Both the position numbers and the translations under genes were made by a program. A stretch of DNA of 64,000 nt from Peptostreptococcaceae bacterium (GTDB taxonomy: Bacteria; Bacillota; Clostridia; Peptostreptococcales; Peptostreptococcaceae), in contig CABIZO010000002.1 in the NCBI GenBank assembly GCA_902363255.1, positions 558,001 to 622,000 of the forward strand, given 5' to 3'. The notes below the pieces were generated by a model. It saw only the letters and a program-made list of their open reading frames with translations. It was not told the origin of the DNA and did no database searches. Below are positions 19,871 to 28,855 of the stretch, in pieces (position 1 is the stretch's first letter; the number at the start of each line of letters is the position of its first letter).

Positions 19871-19919
19871 GTGTTTATTATGGCTGAAATTTACTCAATT
19901 CAAAAAGATTATAACCCTG

Positions 19920-19950
19920 TTGTTAAATATTACAATGTAATATTTAACAA
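19920..19950. repeat. 13-bp inverted repeat upstream of the first CRISPR array
   Basis: ttgttaaatatta and taatatttaacaa are perfect arms around the loop caatg. There is no T-run on the plus strand. It lies between the Rpn terminator and the AT-rich leader-like region (about 19980-20183) of the CRISPR array. It could be an operator or a transposon-end remnant. The rest of 19870-20183 shows no gene. Confidence 0.5.
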
Positions 19951-20183
19951 TAGAATCACCTTACAAAGTGACAAAACAATTACCTCATATCCATGCTAAT
20001 AATTTCAACACTTATAATAATCAAGTTAATTTAAAACCATAAAAATATTTTTTGATGACAAAATTAAATTGGAATATAGTTTTTTTAATACTATATAGGT
20101 TATAATTAAAATTAAAATGTTGAAATTTGTAGGATAAACACAAATATTAGATATATTTGTGTGTAAGGATTTCTAAACAGAGG

Positions 20184-20600
20184 AATAAACAGAAACATGA
20201 GATGTATTTAAATATATTACAAGATAGATGCTGAATAATATAGTAAGAGGATAAACAGTAACATGGTATGCTTTTAAATATTAATAAAGAAGATATAATA
20301 GCAGAGAGTCTACAGGATTAACAGTAACATGAGATGTATTTAAATTTATAGCTAACCAATATATTAACATCTGCAAGTGGAGATTAACAGTAACATAAGA
20401 TGTATTTAAATTCCCTACAAAATGTTTATGCTAATACAACTAACATGATTAATAATAACATGAGATGTATTTAAATTTGTTTCAGCCATTGATTATGCTG
20501 CTCCACTTGAAGATTAACAGTAACATGAAATGTTTTTAAATATGAGCCTAAGGGCAATTATTTATATTTTAATTAACAGTAACATGAGATGTAAAATATA
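20184..20600 (+). CRISPR. CRISPR array 1, seven degenerate repeats, type I-B-like
   Basis: The 30-bp consensus is gattaacagtaacatgagat followed by gtatttaaat. Copies start at 20184, 20250, 20316, 20382, 20447, 20512 and 20571. Spacers are 35-36 bp, except the last (about 29 bp), and differ from each other. Only the third copy is exact. The first two and the sixth carry several substitutions, and the seventh breaks off after gagatgta. The end tttaaat fits an ATTTAAAT-like crRNA 5' handle, giving plus-strand orientation. Heavy repeat divergence in so short an array suggests that adaptation stopped long ago, consistent with the missing cas1-cas2. Confidence 0.93.
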
Positions 20601-20620
20601 TTGTGCATATAACTTAACAA

Positions 20621-20739
20621 AACTTATAGTACTATAACCAATAAGTTTAAATAAAATCTATAGTACTACAACCAATAAGTTTCAATAAAGTCTGTAGTAC
20701 TATAACCAATAAGTCTATAATACTATAATCAATGAGACT
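20621..20739. repeat. 34-bp tandem repeats between CRISPR array 1 and cas6
   Basis: The core tagtactataaccaataagt recurs at 20627, 20661 and 20695 with an exact 34-bp period, plus a decayed fourth copy at 20718. The first unit is also an inverted repeat (aacttat ... ataagtt) around agtactataacca. The intervening bases are conserved, so this is not a CRISPR array. The rest of the gap to cas6 at 20901 is AT-rich and shows no gene. Confidence 0.85.
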
Positions 20740-20900
20740 AAGAGTAATACAATCTATATATATTAATCACGTGATTATAAAAAGTAACAATATATTACTA
20801 CTAGAATAAATTTCTAAAAAAATAATTGAATTTTGTAGATTATACTCTAAATATAAACTATATTTAAAGTATTATAATAAGCCAAAAAAGGAGGCATTTT

Positions 20901-21593
20901 ATGGAAGTATATGAAAGTAAAGTGAAGGTTTATTTGCTAAAAGATGTCAAATGTGAAGATATACAGATAGAAATATGTAAAATTATAGACAGCGCACTTG
21001 TAAAAGATGATCAATGGAGAGAATTCCATAATAAAAATCAATTTAAAAATTATTGTTTTGATTGCCCATACCCTATTCCAGCTGACAAAGTATACAAATC
21101 AGGACAAATATATACTTTTACAGTAAGGACCATAGATGCAAAACTAGCTAACTATCTTAATCAACTTTTAGGTAACGAATATAATAGTACCATAAAATGT
21201 TTAACTGCAGAAAAAAGAATAATACCTAAAAAGTTTATAGAAAAAATATACTCTTTAACTAGTGTTGTGATTAGAGATGACTTAGGATACTGGAAAGATA
21301 AATTATCACTAAAAGATTTTGAAAGAAGATTAAAAGAAAACTTAATCAAGAAATATAACAATATAAATAACACAAAAATAGACGAAAACTTTGAATTATA
21401 TACTTCTATAGAGTTTAAAAACAAAAAGCCATGCCCAGTTAAGTACAAAAATATAATACTTTTAGGAGATAAAATATCATTAAATATTTCTGATGATAAA
21501 ATAGCCCAAGAAATCGCCTATATGGCAATTGGCACAGGAATTGGGGATTCAAACAGTCGTGGAAATGGTTTCATTAACTATAGATACTTATAA
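20901..21593 (+). CDS. cas6: Cas6 CRISPR RNA endoribonuclease
   Basis: A 230-aa protein that fits Cas6, which cuts the repeat within pre-crRNA. It opens with a ferredoxin-like strand (SKVKVYLLKDVKCEDIQIEI) and has a central YTFTVRTIDAKLA strand. It ends with the glycine-rich loop GIGDSNSRGNGFINYRYL, the family's best signature. The catalytic histidine near the N-terminus is not conserved in all subtypes; H43 in REFHNKNQF is a candidate. It is preceded by an aaaaggaggc site and followed 14 bases later by cas8b. Being first in the cas operon and next to array 1, it is expected to process both arrays, since both have the same repeat. Confidence 0.88.
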   Translation: MEVYESKVKVYLLKDVKCEDIQIEICKIIDSALVKDDQWREFHNKNQFKNYCFDCPYPIPADKVYKSGQIYTFTVRTIDAKLANYLNQLLGNEYNSTIKCLTAEKRIIPKKFIEKIYSLTSVVIRDDLGYWKDKLSLKDFERRLKENLIKKYNNINNTKIDENFELYTSIEFKNKKPCPVKYKNIILLGDKISLNISDDKIAQEIAYMAIGTGIGDSNSRGNGFINYRYL

Positions 21594-21607
21594 AAGGGGA
21601 TGATAAA

Positions 21608-23355
21608 ATGTTGCAAGACTGTTTAGAAGTATTTAAGAAAATATATAGTCAAAAAGGAAACAAGTTAATTGTAGATAATCATATACCAGCAGATGGAACT
21701 TATGTATTAATATCTCTGGATAATTGTGAAGGAAAAATAATAGACAGCTTTAACATAAATTATAATAAAAAACAGATGAGTTAGAAGGCCGATATAATCC
21801 GCACTTCAATGAAATATATAACTTTGATTATCATAGTAAACTTATAGACATGAACAAACCAATCGACAGAAAAAAAATCATACACAGTAATAATTATTTA
21901 TCATTTTTTATAAAAAAAGAAAATTTAAGCAATGGCAAATTAACAGAGGAAGTAATTGATGCTTACTATGATATTTTATCTAATCCATATTTAAAATATA
22001 ACAAATCAAAATCCAAAGAGATTTACAAATCAGTAGAAAGTCAGTTAGAAGAAATAGACCAAGAAATATTAGAAAAAATGAAAAATTGGATAAAAGTAAA
22101 TATTTTTAAATTAGATGAACTAAATGTAGATATATGGGGAAAGGGCTATCTAAAAATATTTATACACTTGCCAATAGAAAAATATGAATGTGAGGGAAAA
22201 AGATATTTAATACCTAACATTTATAATAGTAATGATTTTAATGAAAAACTAGGAGATAAATTTTATGGTCTACCTAATAATAATATGAATCTAAACTCTA
22301 AAAAACCGTATTTAGAAAATAAATCAAGAAAGATGAAAATACCTTACCTAGTTAATGATAATGAAATATTAATACAAAAGATGTTTTTCGATTATTTAAT
22401 GAATTTAGCAACTTTAGGTAAAGTAAACCTATATATAGATGATGAAATAGATGCTAGAAAAACTGGAAACGTAAGAGAAAGAGATTTTCAAGGAATATAT
22501 ATGAGAATTAGAAAGGGTAAAGAAGTCGAGATACTTGATTATGAGGAAATAACAGATTATAAAAATAACTTAAAACATAGAATTTGCTTTAATGATGTAC
22601 TAGAGTTGAAAGACGAGAGAAAAGCAGACGTGGGGTATGGAACTTATATAACAAAAAAAGATCTACAGAAGTTGTTAGATGAAATTTTATTTTCAAAATA
22701 TTTAAAAAATAATTATTTCGTAGATGCTAAGGATATTTCTGTAAAAGACAGTGTTATAAAAGAAAATCTGATTATATCGAGAGAAGCTTTATTTAACTGG
22801 ATATTTAAGGTACAAGAATATGGTCTATCTGATATTTTGAATAAAGTTTCATTAGCACTAATTAAAAACTCACTTTCAAATGGAAATCTAACAAAAGCAT
22901 CACATCAGTTTAACTTAAGATGTGCACTAGAAGGATATTTTAATGGAGGTAGAAATATGGGGGATATTATAAAAGATTTAAAAGTTAGTTTGGAAGGAAA
23001 ATTAAATGAAGAAAAAGTAGATGAATTTACATCAGACCATGAATACTATTTCGCCATAGGTCAATTAGCTAGTTATTTGCTATCAAAAAGCAAATCAAAG
23101 AATAAACCTCATTCATTAGTAAACCATTTTATAAATACAAAAAGCAATGACGTTATAAAAAAACGTTTAAGAAATATTTATCAACACTTCAACTACAACA
23201 TATATGGTATGTATTGTAAACGAGTGAAAAACATCTATGCTATGATATTAGCTTATGAACCAGAAGGAAAGATAAACCAAGATATGATTTTAGCAGGATA
23301 TTTACATAATAATTTAATCTATGAAAGTGACAAGGAGGGAAATATTAATGGATAA
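21608..23355 (+). pseudogene. cas8b: Cas8b large subunit, frameshifted in a poly(A) tract
   Basis: The gene starts at ATG 21608 after an aaaagggg site (MLQDCLEVFKKIYSQKGNKL) and stops early at 21782-21784. The rest of the protein continues in another frame from about 21773; the longest open part is 21850-23355. Adding one A to the six-A run at 21767-21772 joins KKTDELEGRYN to NKPIDRKKIIHSNNYLSFF and restores about 582 residues. The size and parts such as YLIPNIYNSNDFNEKLGDKF, EYYFAIGQLASYLLSKSK and HSLVNHFINTKS fit type I-B Cas8b (TM1802/Csh1 group), the PAM-reading large subunit of Cascade. Slippage on the A tract by polymerase or ribosome might still produce some full-length protein. It may also be a sequencing error. 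Confidence 0.82.
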
Positions 23356-24280
23356 GAGAGTATATGGAGTAATAGGCATAGCATCAATAATGGCAAACTG
23401 GAATGCTGATTTTACTGGTTATCCTAAAACAACATCTGATGGAGATACTTTCGGAAGTGACAAAGCACTAAAATTTCCGATGAAGAAAATGTGGCAAAAT
23501 CAAGGAGAAAAGATATTATATATTAAGTCTATGAAGTTATCGGAGGAAAAAGGTGCTACAAATTTAAGGCCTCGTTCTCTTAAAGAAAGATATGAGTATT
23601 TATATGATGTAAAAGATTTGAAAGCGTGTAAAAATAACAAAGAAGTTTTAACAAATTTATTTAAGGCATTAGATGTAAGAAGTTTTGGAGCTACTTTTGC
23701 AGAAGCAGATAATAATATATCTATTACAGGAGCAGTACAAATAGGACAAGGTTTCAATAAATATTATGAAACTAATGTAGAGGTACAATCAATTTTATCA
23801 CCATTTAGAGATGGTAAAGAGGACAAAGAAGAAGCAAAAAACTCTACTTTGGGAACTAAGATAATTAGTGATGAGGCACATTACTTCTATCCATTTACAA
23901 TAAATCCTATGGCTTATAATGAATACAAAGAACTTGGTGTTACAAATGGATATACAGAAGAAGATTATAAGAAGTTTAAAGAAGCAGCCTTAGTTTCGGC
24001 GACTTCATTTGCCACAAATTCAAAAGTAGGATGCGAAAATGAATTTGCTTTATTTGTAGAAGCGGAGAAGTATTTATACTTACCTAATTTAGCTGAGTTT
24101 ATAGAATTTATAAAAGGTGAAGATAAGAATACAATAAAAATAAATTGCTCTGACTTATTAAACTCTTTAAGTAGTAGAATTTCAAATATAGAAATTTATT
24201 ATAATCCATATAGTACTAATATAGAAACAGATATTAAAAATGCTAAAAAGTTCAATATATTTACAAAGCAAGAGGTATAA
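23348..24280 (+). CDS. cas7: Cas7 backbone subunit of type I-B Cascade
   Basis: A 310-aa Csh2-like Cas7/DevR family protein, the repeated subunit that holds the crRNA spacer. It has the N-terminal RVYGVIGIASIMANWNADFT, then LKFPMKKMWQNQGE, the motif RSFGATFAEADNNISITGAV near residue 107 and the RRM-like core segment SDEAHYFYPFTINP near 177. The ATG at 23348 follows an aaggaggg site and lies 8 bases inside the end of cas8b, so translation is coupled. An upstream in-frame start at 23321 has no such site. The frame is intact, with no lost motif that I can see. Confidence 0.9.
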   Translation: MDKRVYGVIGIASIMANWNADFTGYPKTTSDGDTFGSDKALKFPMKKMWQNQGEKILYIKSMKLSEEKGATNLRPRSLKERYEYLYDVKDLKACKNNKEVLTNLFKALDVRSFGATFAEADNNISITGAVQIGQGFNKYYETNVEVQSILSPFRDGKEDKEEAKNSTLGTKIISDEAHYFYPFTINPMAYNEYKELGVTNGYTEEDYKKFKEAALVSATSFATNSKVGCENEFALFVEAEKYLYLPNLAEFIEFIKGEDKNTIKINCSDLLNSLSSRISNIEIYYNPYSTNIETDIKNAKKFNIFTKQEV

Positions 24281-24283
24281 AAT

Positions 24284-25027
24284 ATGAAGGCTTTGAAATT
24301 TAAATTATCAGGAAAAACAGCATTTTTTAAAAAGCCTGATGTTAACTCATATCTATATTTTACTTATGGGAATATTCATAGAGTAGCATTGTTAGGAATG
24401 TTTGGAGCAATACTTGGATATGGAGGCTATAATCAACAAAGGTATAATATGGACAATGTTGAGGGATACAATGAAGATTATCCAGAGTTTTATTCTAAAT
24501 TACATAATATAAAAATAGCCATAGAACCTTTAAATGAAAAAGGATATACACCTAAAAAAGTACAGGTGTTCAATAATTCAGTTGGATATGCATCTCAAGA
24601 AAAAGGTGGAAACTTAATTGTAAAAGAACAGTGGTTAGAAAATCCTAAGTGGAATATTTATGTTTTGTTAGACTGTGACGAAGCAAATAAAATAAGTGAC
24701 TACATAATCAATTCGAAGACTGTGTATCAACCATATCTAGGAAAAAATGATCATTATGCTAATATATCTTCTTATGAAATAGTTGATGCAAAACAAGCGG
24801 AAAAAGTAGAAAAGGTAGATTCTCTATGTCCTACTAGATTGGTAGAAGTTGAGATAGATAGTGAAGACGATGAACAATTTAAGTATACTGAAAAGTTGCC
24901 CGCAGCTTTAGAGAAAATGAGCAATATGTATAAACTAGAAGGATTTATATATAGCAACATGAATGTTGAAAATATAGAGTTGGAGAATGTTTATAATATA
25001 GAAGGAAAAAATATAGTATTTTTTTAG
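24284..25027 (+). CDS. cas5: Cas5 subunit of type I-B Cascade
   Basis: A 247-aa Cas5b-like protein, which caps the crRNA 5' handle in Cascade. The N-terminal LKFKLSGKTAFFKKPDVNSY and YGNIHRVALLGMFGAILGYG are characteristic of the Cas5 RAMP fold. The C-terminal half includes NIYVLLDCDEANKISDYI and LVEVEID. The ATG is 3 bases after the cas7 stop, with no room for a separate promoter. The genes that should follow in an active I-B locus (cas3, cas4, cas1, cas2) are absent: a short hairpin (ggaagg/ccttcc at 25032-25048) and then array 2 come next. Confidence 0.88.
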   Translation: MKALKFKLSGKTAFFKKPDVNSYLYFTYGNIHRVALLGMFGAILGYGGYNQQRYNMDNVEGYNEDYPEFYSKLHNIKIAIEPLNEKGYTPKKVQVFNNSVGYASQEKGGNLIVKEQWLENPKWNIYVLLDCDEANKISDYIINSKTVYQPYLGKNDHYANISSYEIVDAKQAEKVEKVDSLCPTRLVEVEIDSEDDEQFKYTEKLPAALEKMSNMYKLEGFIYSNMNVENIELENVYNIEGKNIVFF

Positions 25028-25123
25028 AATGAGGAAGGCTAAAACCTTCCTTGCTTATACAAAATAAGTAATTTAAACGTATTTACTTGTATTAGGTTAT
25101 AAAATAGTATTGAAATTACGTAG

Positions 25124-25406
25124 AATTAACAGAAGCATGAGATGTATTTAAATATTATAACACCCTTTACCAGTAACTGAATTAACAGGAACATGAGATG
25201 TATTTAAATGTAGAGGCTTTATGGAAACTTGGAAGAAGAAATAATAGATTAATAGCGACATGAGATGTATTTAAGTTATTATATTTAATATACCAAGTAA
25301 AAAAATATTAGATTAACATCAACATAAGATGTATTTAAATACAGATAACCAGGTGGACAAAACAAGTATAGAAATAGATTAATAGTAACATAAGATGTAT
25401 TTAAAC
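25124..25406 (+). CRISPR. CRISPR array 2, five degenerate repeats of the same family
   Basis: Repeats start at 25124, 25180, 25247, 25311 and 25377 and match the array 1 consensus with 1-5 changes each (for example aattaacagaagcatgagat and gattaatagcgacatgagat). Spacers are 26, 37, 34 and 36 bp. A further decayed unit may begin at about 25418. No two repeats are identical. The orientation is the same as array 1. Confidence 0.9.
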
Positions 25407-25552
25407 TTTCTAAATAGATTAAGAGTAGAATATAAAAATCTAGTTTATATACAAATTGCTGGAGGTGCAATTTACCCCTTTCCACTATTGCCAACACACC
25501 ACTCAATGCACTAAAATTAACTTATAAAATATAAAACTAGGGGTGAATTAAA

Positions 25553-26314
25553 ATGGGGTATCCAAAGGACTTATTAACATCTAGATCAATAATAAAACAT
25601 GGAAATTTTGCACTAATAGCACCAGAAGGGCTAGTAAATAATGTAGTACCAGGATTTGAAAACTGTGTAATATCTATATTAGCATCACCAAAACTAGGTG
25701 CAAGTTTTGTAGACTATGTAATAACAATGAATGAAAATGGAAGAACAACCAAAGGATTTGGAGGAAATGGAATAGAAACATTTGTCTATTGTATAGAAGG
25801 AAAAATCAAAGTCACAATAAAAAATGAGGACCATATACTTGAATCTGGTGGGTACGCATACTGCACCCCTACAGAAACTATGAACTTAGAAAACATAAAC
25901 GGCAAAGATTCCAAAATATTTTTATACAAACAAAAATATCAGCCATTGGAAGGTTATGAACCTTGGGTTGTAGTTTCTAACATAAAAGAGCAGGGCGAAG
26001 TAGACTATGATAATATGACCAACGTCAAAATCATAGACTTTTTACCAAAAGACTTAGCCTTTGATATGAACTTTCACATATTAACTTTTTATCCTGGAGC
26101 TTGTCATCCTTTTGTTGAAACCCATGTACAAGAGCACGGAGCATACTTATTATCTGGTGAAGGTGTTTACAATTTAGACAATAAATGGATACCTGTTAAG
26201 AAAAATGATTATATTTGGTTTGGACCTTATGTACCACAATGCTGTTATGGAGTAGGTAGGGAGAATTTGTCCTACATCTATTCAAAAGACTGCAATAGGG
26301 ATGTTATATTATAG
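25553..26314 (+). CDS. allE: (S)-ureidoglycine aminohydrolase (bicupin)
   Basis: A 253-aa double-cupin protein of the AllE/YlbA family, which hydrolyses ureidoglycine to ureidoglycolate and ammonia in allantoin breakdown. The conserved start GYPKDLLTSRSIIKHGNFAL is clear. The first cupin has GFGGNGIETFVYCIEGKI. The second has the metal-binding set HPFVETHVQEHGAYLLSGEG followed by PQCCYGVG. The length is normal. The ATG follows aggggtgaa. No other allantoin genes are nearby, so it stands alone here. A partly deleted copy of its upstream region and middle part lies at 19321-19447, on the other side of the CRISPR-Cas locus. Confidence 0.9.
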   Translation: MGYPKDLLTSRSIIKHGNFALIAPEGLVNNVVPGFENCVISILASPKLGASFVDYVITMNENGRTTKGFGGNGIETFVYCIEGKIKVTIKNEDHILESGGYAYCTPTETMNLENINGKDSKIFLYKQKYQPLEGYEPWVVVSNIKEQGEVDYDNMTNVKIIDFLPKDLAFDMNFHILTFYPGACHPFVETHVQEHGAYLLSGEGVYNLDNKWIPVKKNDYIWFGPYVPQCCYGVGRENLSYIYSKDCNRDVIL

Positions 26315-26366
26315 AGTTTATTAAGGGAGAATTAGATGAATTTCCATAGGAATTTTAAATTGGGAA

Positions 26367-26452
26367 ATTATAATAGATAAATTTATCAATAAAAGTTTAA
26401 AAGTGATAAATTATAATAAATAGACTTATCAATAAAGATTTAAAAGTGGAAT
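26367..26452. repeat. Two imperfect copies of a 43-bp direct repeat
   Basis: Units begin attataata at 26367 and 26410 and share ttatcaataaa and ttaaaagtg. They lie between the allE stop and its terminator. There is no coding potential. Confidence 0.65.
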
Positions 26453-26487
26453 ATAAATTAGTTCTCTGTTTCAATATATTGCTTATA

Positions 26488-26525
26488 AATAGCCTGGATA
26501 ATCAACTATCCAGGCTATTTTTGTG
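26488..26525 (+). terminator. Terminator after allE (repeated hairpin family A)
   Basis: atagcctggat and atccaggctat form the stem, followed by tttttgt. A near-copy occurs at 49596-49628. Confidence 0.8.
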
Positions 26526-26540
26526 CTACAACTATAATAT

Positions 26541-26568
26541 AAAAAATCAAGTCATTGCAATGACTTGA
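26541..26568 (-). terminator. Terminator of the Gfo/Idh oxidoreductase gene
   Basis: tcaagtcattgcaatgactt plus ga is a perfect 22-bp palindrome at 26547-26568. Read on the minus strand it is followed by a six-T run, as expected downstream of the minus-strand gene ending at 26678. Confidence 0.75.
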
Positions 26569-26677
26569 CTTATATGCCCAAAAGGGAAGTTCTCAACACC
26601 TTTATCAAAAACATACTATTTAGTTTTCACAGATTTAACAAACATGTAAGAACCCTAGATTTTCTTATTAGAAGAAT

Positions 26678-27697
26678 CTATTTTATATGATCAAACTTAT
26701 TATCAGCGGGAAAAACTATATTCAGATCCTGTCTAATTTTATCCATAGTAGTGATAGTATTTAGGGTATTGTCTAAAGTATTTACAGAAGAATAAACTGC
26801 TTCACTATGGCTCGCCTCAACCAATTTAATAAATTCTTCTATTTCATAATACATATTATTTTCATGCTGTTTAACACCTATCTCTTCCACAGTGCCATCT
26901 CTATAAATAATTTTCACATTCTCAAAATTGTTTATTTTATCAATTATAATACTTCCATTTTCACCCTGAATTTCAGACGGAATATAAGAGTTTGCGATTT
27001 TCGAATAAATTACAACTGCATCCATAGCCCCATAATCAAGAATTGCACTTCCTTGGCCATCTACCCCTGTGTTTAGAAGAAAAGTATTGCATTTTATACT
27101 ATTTGGAGGGCCGAATAAATTTATAATAGGAGCCAAACAGTATACTCCAATATCCATAAGAGCCCCATTTGATAATTCCTTTTTGAACGCATTTAAAATA
27201 GTTCCTTCTTTGTACTTGTCATACCTAGAAGAGTATTGGCAAAAACTCGCAAAACATCTTCTAATCTGGCCTATTTTGTGAAGATTGTCTTTTACGATTT
27301 TAAAATTGGGAGTAGCAGTAATTCTCATAGCCTCCATTATCACCACATTATTATTTTTAGCAGTGTCTATCATATTCAATGCCTCTTTATAATTTGACGC
27401 AAAGGCCTTTTCACACAGTACATGTTTTTTATTTTCGAGAAATAATATGGCCTGACCATGATGAATTGCATTTGGAGAGGCAATATAAACAGCATCCAAA
27501 TCCTTGTCTTTGGCCATGTCCTCTAAACATGTGGAGTATTTGTCAAATTTGTATTTATCTTTGAAATTTATAGCAGTGGATTCACTTCTTGAGTAGAAAG
27601 TATGTAGATTTAAGTTTTCAAATTCTGCCGCCGCTTCTAGAAATGTATCTACTATGAACCCGCTGCCTATTACACCTAAGTTAATATTTTTTTTCAT
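26678..27697 (-). CDS. Gfo/Idh/MocA family NAD(P)-dependent oxidoreductase
   Basis: A 339-aa two-domain dehydrogenase. The Rossmann start is NLGVIGSGFIVDTFLEAAAE (GxGxx-type dinucleotide site), with AVYIASPNAIHHGQAI near residue 71 and the family signature EKxx as HVLCEKAFASN near 92. The C-terminal alpha/beta domain includes GALMDIGVYCLAPIINLFG near 176, where the Asp-x-Gly-xx-Tyr pattern is typical of the catalytic region. The ATG at 27697 follows aaaggagatt on the minus strand. It is a single-gene unit with its own terminator. The substrate cannot be told; sugars, inositol or dihydrodiols are usual for the family. Confidence 0.88.
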   Translation of the reverse strand: MKKNINLGVIGSGFIVDTFLEAAAEFENLNLHTFYSRSESTAINFKDKYKFDKYSTCLEDMAKDKDLDAVYIASPNAIHHGQAILFLENKKHVLCEKAFASNYKEALNMIDTAKNNNVVIMEAMRITATPNFKIVKDNLHKIGQIRRCFASFCQYSSRYDKYKEGTILNAFKKELSNGALMDIGVYCLAPIINLFGPPNSIKCNTFLLNTGVDGQGSAILDYGAMDAVVIYSKIANSYIPSEIQGENGSIIIDKINNFENVKIIYRDGTVEEIGVKQHENNMYYEIEEFIKLVEASHSEAVYSSVNTLDNTLNTITTMDKIRQDLNIVFPADNKFDHIK

Positions 27698-28044
27698 ATA
27701 TAATCTCCTTTGTAATTAGTTTAATAGTTTTTTGATAAGGTGTTTCTGAAAGTTTTATAGTACTTGTAATAAAGCTCATTATATTTTAAATATATCAAAT
27801 ATGGGAATTTTATGCAGTATTATATTTGTATGTGAGAGAGGGATTGGGTAGGGGATGATTTGCTTGGAGATTATCTTTGTTATCGTAAAATGAGGAGGAA
27901 AATTAGTCTACATTGAAAAATACTAGTGTCTATAACATTAATATATATAAACAAAACATATTTTATAAATAAATTTACAAAATTAATGCAGCTTAAATCT
28001 ATATATTCTACAATTATCATAGGTAAAAAGGAGGCAGTTATAGC
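27698..28044. other. Divergent intergenic region, no gene
   Basis: This 347-bp gap separates the minus-strand oxidoreductase from the plus-strand GTPase operon and must hold both promoters. It is very AT-rich. I see no clear consensus promoter, operator palindrome or small gene. The aaaaaggagg site at 28025-28034 belongs to the first GTPase. Confidence 0.5.
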
Positions 28045-28854
28045 ATGAATCGCAACAAAGTAAAAATAGTATGTAATAAGAATATAAATAGCATATCTTA
28101 TTACTTTCAAAATGAAAATTCAGAATGGATTCGTGTATCCAACTCTTCTGAACTATCGAGAAAAGAATACACCTACACGACTATAAAAGAAAAAGTATTC
28201 GATATTTTAAAAATAATCAATGAAATATATAATCCTGGAAGTAGAGGCGTTGATTTATATTTTGAAGGTTCAGATGATGAATTTAATATCATTTGCAAAA
28301 CATTAGACAGTAATTATTCTCAGGAGAACATTATGTGCCATCAGAATAAAATGAAAATAGCTGTTGCCGGAAAAATCAGATCTGGAAAGACCACCTTAAT
28401 AGGAGAATTAGGTAAATTGCTTAATGTTCATTATGACAATACGCAAAGTACTGATTATATTGTATATAATGATAAAAAAGGAAATATCCAGTGGTATGAG
28501 TTAAAAGGTATTGATTTAGGAAAAGAAAATATAGAACAAACTATATCTATCATAGATGAATTGGTAAATAAGGGCTTGACTACATTTGTCTATTGTTTCG
28601 GAACAAGTAAAATTGAAAAACTTGAAGAAAAGATAATTCTTCATGTAAGGAATAATTATCCACAAATAAAAATTCTGGTAGTATTAACATCCTGTGTCTA
28701 TGATGAGGCTCCATCATTAGCTGAACAAGTAAGTAAAAGTATAAATCAGGTCAAAGTAATACCAGTGCTTGCAAAAGAATTAAAAACAAGAGGAGGTATA
28801 ATTCCGGCATTTGGTCTTGAACAGATAGTAAAATACATTTTTGAGGGGAGATAA
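28045..28854 (+). CDS. GTPase 1: N-terminal unknown domain plus degenerate P-loop GTPase
   Basis: A 269-aa protein and first gene of a six-gene operon. Residues 1-105 form a domain not seen in the next two GTPases (YYFQNENSEWIRVSNSSE, GSRGVDLYFEGSDDEFNI). The GTPase part has Walker A AVAGKIRSGKTT at 107-117. The G3 position reads WYELKGIDLG where its paralogues have YDTVGLEID, so the conserved Asp is lost. The G4 region is VVLTSC. It shares the C-terminal block LAKELKTRGGIIPAFGLEQI with the two following genes, showing descent by tandem duplication. No membrane segment is present. The strong ribosome-binding site and altered G3 suggest a nucleotide-binding regulator rather than a fast GTPase. 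Confidence 0.75.
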   Translation: MNRNKVKIVCNKNINSISYYFQNENSEWIRVSNSSELSRKEYTYTTIKEKVFDILKIINEIYNPGSRGVDLYFEGSDDEFNIICKTLDSNYSQENIMCHQNKMKIAVAGKIRSGKTTLIGELGKLLNVHYDNTQSTDYIVYNDKKGNIQWYELKGIDLGKENIEQTISIIDELVNKGLTTFVYCFGTSKIEKLEEKIILHVRNNYPQIKILVVLTSCVYDEAPSLAEQVSKSINQVKVIPVLAKELKTRGGIIPAFGLEQIVKYIFEGR

Positions 28855-28855
28855 C

